This document shows, one piece after another, positions 60,318-64,000 of a stretch of DNA of 64,000 nt. Source of the DNA: Lasioglossum baleicum (Eukaryota > Arthropoda > Insecta > Hymenoptera > Halictidae); the NCBI RefSeq assembly GCF_051020765.1, contig NC_134933.1, forward strand, positions 13,303,461-13,367,460, read 5' to 3'. The stretch's first letter is position 1. Every line of letters starts with the position of its first letter. The translations under genes and the position numbers were made by a program. The notes under the pieces are model-generated. The model searched no databases, was not told where the DNA came from, and saw only the letters and a program-made list of their open reading frames with translations.

Positions 60318-63300
60318 TTAGCTTGAAACTCCGTTCAAAATCTACAGAATAACACAGCATTTTCGAAGTGAATAACATACTTGCTGGCAAGTTGAACCTC
60401 GCAAAAGGTTTCCCGGTGCAATAAGCCGATGTTATTCGAGTCGCAGAGCCTAATATTGCCTCAAACCCAGAACCAGAAATGACAACGGGCAGAAGGTAAT
60501 GCAGGCAAACGGAACATTTGCGTTGCACGTGGCACCGCTCGCAAAAACTCTCCAGAGAACTTTGTCCATTCTCGTTGGCCACGCATATTACGCGTCGCGC
60601 ACATTAAATGCAACACCACGGGCACATTCATTCTTTGTGTTCGTGTTGCATGTATACCTCTCGGAAATTCGTCGGCAACACGTGACGTTCGCCGGAATTT
60701 TCCTGCGGGACTCATTTATGCGCATTTCCCTTTTTCGTCGGTCGAGTGCAATTGGACCGGGGATGGTCACATCTGGAAACAATTTCGAAAAACTGCTCCG
60801 AAAGGACCGTGACCAAACAGAGAAAACGATCACGTAGCAATGTTACCGTCTCTTTGTTGGAATGCCTGTGTTTCTGACTTTTACTTCCCTGCATGTATTG
60901 CGAGTGTGCGAAAGTGTTGTTTACACCGACAGAAAAAATTCAATGAAAATCGTGACTGAGATTGTTGGATTATTTTTATACATTGGAAGTACTAAAATAT
61001 CCAAGAAAACGTGCATATATTAGCCGAAAGTTTTAACATTTTTCAGTCGGTTTCAGTACAAGAAATATGTAGTCTAATCGATGAAAGAAATTGTTTCTGT
61101 ATTTCTTTTTTTATGTATTCATGTATGAAAGTGGACATTTACGAAAACATCCGCAGCGTAATGATTCCTAAAGAAATTATATGGACGTATATTAAGATCA
61201 TATTAATTATTGTAAGATATCTAACATATTTTTATGCATACACAATTGTGAAAGTGAACATTTTCGATCGTATTGGTCTAACATTTTTATTTTACATTTG
61301 TTACAGGTAAGGAAGCAAGAAACATACAAGATTATGGAGAAAATAGGTGTCCTTCTTTTGCAGAAGCTGTAACATGTCCAAATCGATGTCGTGAGTCAAA
61401 AAGTTTGCAAAGTCGCAGACATTTATCTCATTAAATTAATACACCAAACACGATATAATTTGAGCTGCATTTAATTGTTTAATTCTGGCCTGGGCAACTA
61501 GTGCTCCTGATGGCACGCAAACATTTATCAGTATAAACGAAGTGCAACTGAACATTTAGCTGTATTGTTGCTGCGAATTTCGCTACGAAAGCAATGATTA
61601 AATTGATCCGGATCGCTGGCAATGCAGAAGGGCCGTCAGATCGCATCTTCTGTAAATTGATTCGGGTGCAGAAACTAGTCTCGTGAACTCGAGCCATCCG
61701 TCGCGACGTTTCAGCGACCGGATGCCGTTAATGATCGGCAATTTCAGTACACGCGTGAGAGTGCAAGTTTCATCTTCCCTCTTTCTCTCTGCTCTTCTCG
61801 GCCGCTCGAAATCCCTCGAGACGTGGCCGAACATTTTTCTCCGCGATTAAATCCATCGAATTTGTATGGTAATTATGATGTACGTCGGTCGCAATTAAGG
61901 ACTGGAATTAACTGGCCCCTCGGAGCCAGCCCAGAGGGCACCGAAAACGTCCCGGCTTGACGTTTAATTGATAGTTCGGCGAGAAGTCTTAATGACTGCA
62001 TCCAAACGACGCGACGGGACCGCTGCCTGTTTCTGTAAAACTCAAACGCGATTTCCGCAATTATGCGCGCTTTCTCCTCTCGTGTCATCGTTCGTCTTAT
62101 CCGTGTAGCAAAATAAAGAGTTACAAGTGCCCTTGAAACAAATTAAATTACCGGTGTGACGTGCCATGATGGATCGAGAAAGAATGCTAAATAAAAAGTG
62201 ATCAACTTTGTGTATTTTCTTGATCTTATAATGTGGTGAACTTCCTTATGGCCATTAATAACAGTGCAATACAACACAGAAATTGTTCCAACCATTTATA
62301 AATGACAATAAATTAAGGAAACAGATGTCTTTTATTTCCAGTAATAAAAAATGAAGAATTATACGAGCACAAAGTTTTTAGCCAGATCCAATGAAATTAA
62401 TATTATTAACTATCTACTAATACAGTGTCGTTCACAAGGGTGAGACATCGAATTAACAGTAGTAGACACGAGAATCCAGACATTTGCGAGCCCATTGAAT
62501 CTGTTAAATATTTCATCGGGGGTTAGAGTGGGTGCACTGTTTTTCCTTTTATTGCTCGACGCTCGGCTGCACCCTCGTTTAAAAAGTGGGCACGAAAAGG
62601 TACTCTCCGACGGGAGGACCTCGGTCTTTTATTACTTAGGAGCGAGAGGATAGGACGCGAAAGGACTCGCGATTATCCATTCACCGTGAAAGCCTTCATG
62701 CTCCCTCGACGCAACCCCTTTCCCTCTCAGAAGGGTCCTTGGAAGATGCGCATGCGAGGCTCGGTGCATCATTGGTCAGCTCGAACAATGTTGCTTATCA
62801 ATTACGATCGAATCGTAATCGAATGTGAACGTAAAAGCCCCTAGAAAAATTTAGTCACTCTGAAAATTGTTGTCCAACTTGTTCATTTCTGTATTTTCTA
62901 AAATATCGAAGATGTTTTTCTGGAAAAACTGCATTATGCACCGAAGTCTAAAACACTGAGCAAAAATTTTATATATTGCTTTATATTGCTGTTTTTTAAC
63001 TTTACAAACAGAAACTCAGCATCCTCTTTAAAATAATGCCAAAGAAAATTCCAAAATTTTTATTTTCTTTTGTATTTTGAGCTCGCAAAAATTGGCAGAA
63101 AATCACCAACGTAAATATTTATCTGGAAGATATTGTAGTTTATTCCATAGAAAAACGCGCAATCTCGTTTTTCGTAAATTATAAGAGATCATTTTATCCC
63201 ATTCCACGTTCACTGATACAAGTATCCGGCGACTTACGGTGCAGATAGCGCGCGCAACGCAGATTCGAGGAACAAGCCCAATCAGTTGCCGGTTTAAATT

Positions 63301-63849
63301 GCACTTTGTAGCACAGAACCCATTTGAAATGAAAGTGGAGCATCATCGTCACCGGTATAAAGGAAACTAGCACCTATCCTCGTTACGAGCGTATAAATCC
63401 TCGTTTATCGTGGCGCGTTGCTGCAACGAGATAGTGCCATAATTGCGGTTAATAGCGATGCGCGTAGCGCATTTGATATCTCGGCAAAGACACTTCGTAA
63501 AAATAGAATGCACGAAGTTGATACGTATTCGCCGAGTCGATTCCCGAAACTGGGTTGCAGACTAGCGAACAAATTGGTCCATTTAGCCGGGTCAGCTGCA
63601 TGCATTTCAAAAACTCTTTCCTGTGCACCGCTTCAATCCCGAGCGAATCGTTATTCGTAAGATATTTGCAATTCGGCCGTTTGATTAACCCCTTTGTTTC
63701 GCATGGTGATTCGGGGAAAATTCGTACTGCTGTCGCGTCTATAGTTCTTGGCGATCTTGGTGTTCGACCAATTTTATCACGGAAGATTGCTCTCAATTTG
63801 GACGCCTAACGAGTAGAGAAAATTTAATAGGAATTTTGTTCCGATCTTC

Positions 63850-64000
63850 AATTTTACAAGTTTGTAAATATGTAGTCTGACTTATAAAAATTTCGTCTTG
63901 TTTTGTTGATTTGACAAGTTTGTAAAAAAGAGTGCTATCCTGTTATAAAAATTGGGAAGAGTTTCACAACAATTTCGCCTTCTTTTGTTGATTTGATAAG
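63850..64000. repeat. Tandem repeat truncated by the window edge, period about 83 bp
   Basis: TTTTGTTGATTTGACAAG near 63903 recurs as TTTTGTTGATTTGATAAG at the very end. AATTTCG(T/C)CTT precedes each. An earlier partial copy (ACAAGTTTGTAAA) is at 63856. The array likely continues outside. Confidence 0.65.

Larger units (their letters stand above)
58541..64000. other. Right-hand non-coding region
   Basis: No conserved coding sequence is seen on either strand. The region contains a minisatellite (58930-59064), a TTAA-flanked element (59742-60317) and a tandem repeat running off the right edge. A GC-rich patch near 62.5-62.8 kb has no recognisable frame. Confidence 0.45.

Overview
The window is eukaryotic nuclear DNA. 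Short GT-AG introns, scattered single-copy genes, AT-rich spacers with many small DNA transposons, and protein matches closest to insect families point to an insect. A bee or other aculeate hymenopteran is my best guess; the order cannot be proven from sequence alone.

The left part (about 3.9-20 kb) is gene-dense. It holds five intact conserved genes: a single-exon KCTD8/12/16-type BTB protein (minus strand, 3902-4642), the lysosomal TRP channel mucolipin/Trpml (plus, three coding exons, 6517-9493), a KLHL1/4/5-type BTB-BACK-Kelch protein (plus, nine exons, 11264-13846), protein phosphatase methylesterase 1 (minus, seven exons, 14472-16763, convergent with the Kelch gene) and the BCNT/CFDP1 chromatin protein (plus, two coding exons, 18895-19958, with an upstream 5'-UTR exon). 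All exon joins were checked by splice dinucleotides and phase. They give proteins of 246, 630, 620, 379 and 289 residues, close to the usual family lengths.

The right part (about 20-64 kb) has almost no recognisable coding sequence and is probably intergenic or long-intron DNA. Two weak gene starts are offered: a 15-codon exon at 29376-29420 (plus) and a signal-peptide ORF at 31843-32118 (minus). A frameshifted, intronless remnant of a short/branched-chain acyl-CoA dehydrogenase lies at about 57.56-58.48 kb.

The most interesting content is the mobile-element layer. A 250-bp insert at 58090-58339 begins with a nearly complete 5S rRNA-like sequence (minus strand) and is bounded by a perfect 15-bp target-site duplication inside the dehydrogenase remnant: a candidate 5S-derived SINE. 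Other elements with readable termini include a hAT-like MITE family with 8-bp duplications, one copy of which carries a nested TTAA-flanked (piggyBac-like) MITE; two more TTAA elements; Tc1-like remnants inside Trpml and PPME1 introns; a pogo/Tc1-like MITE; a mariner-like palindrome; and a 214-bp palindrome with a 10-bp duplication. Several tandem repeats and one large AT-rich hairpin complete the picture. I found no CRISPR array, tRNA gene or intact transposase.
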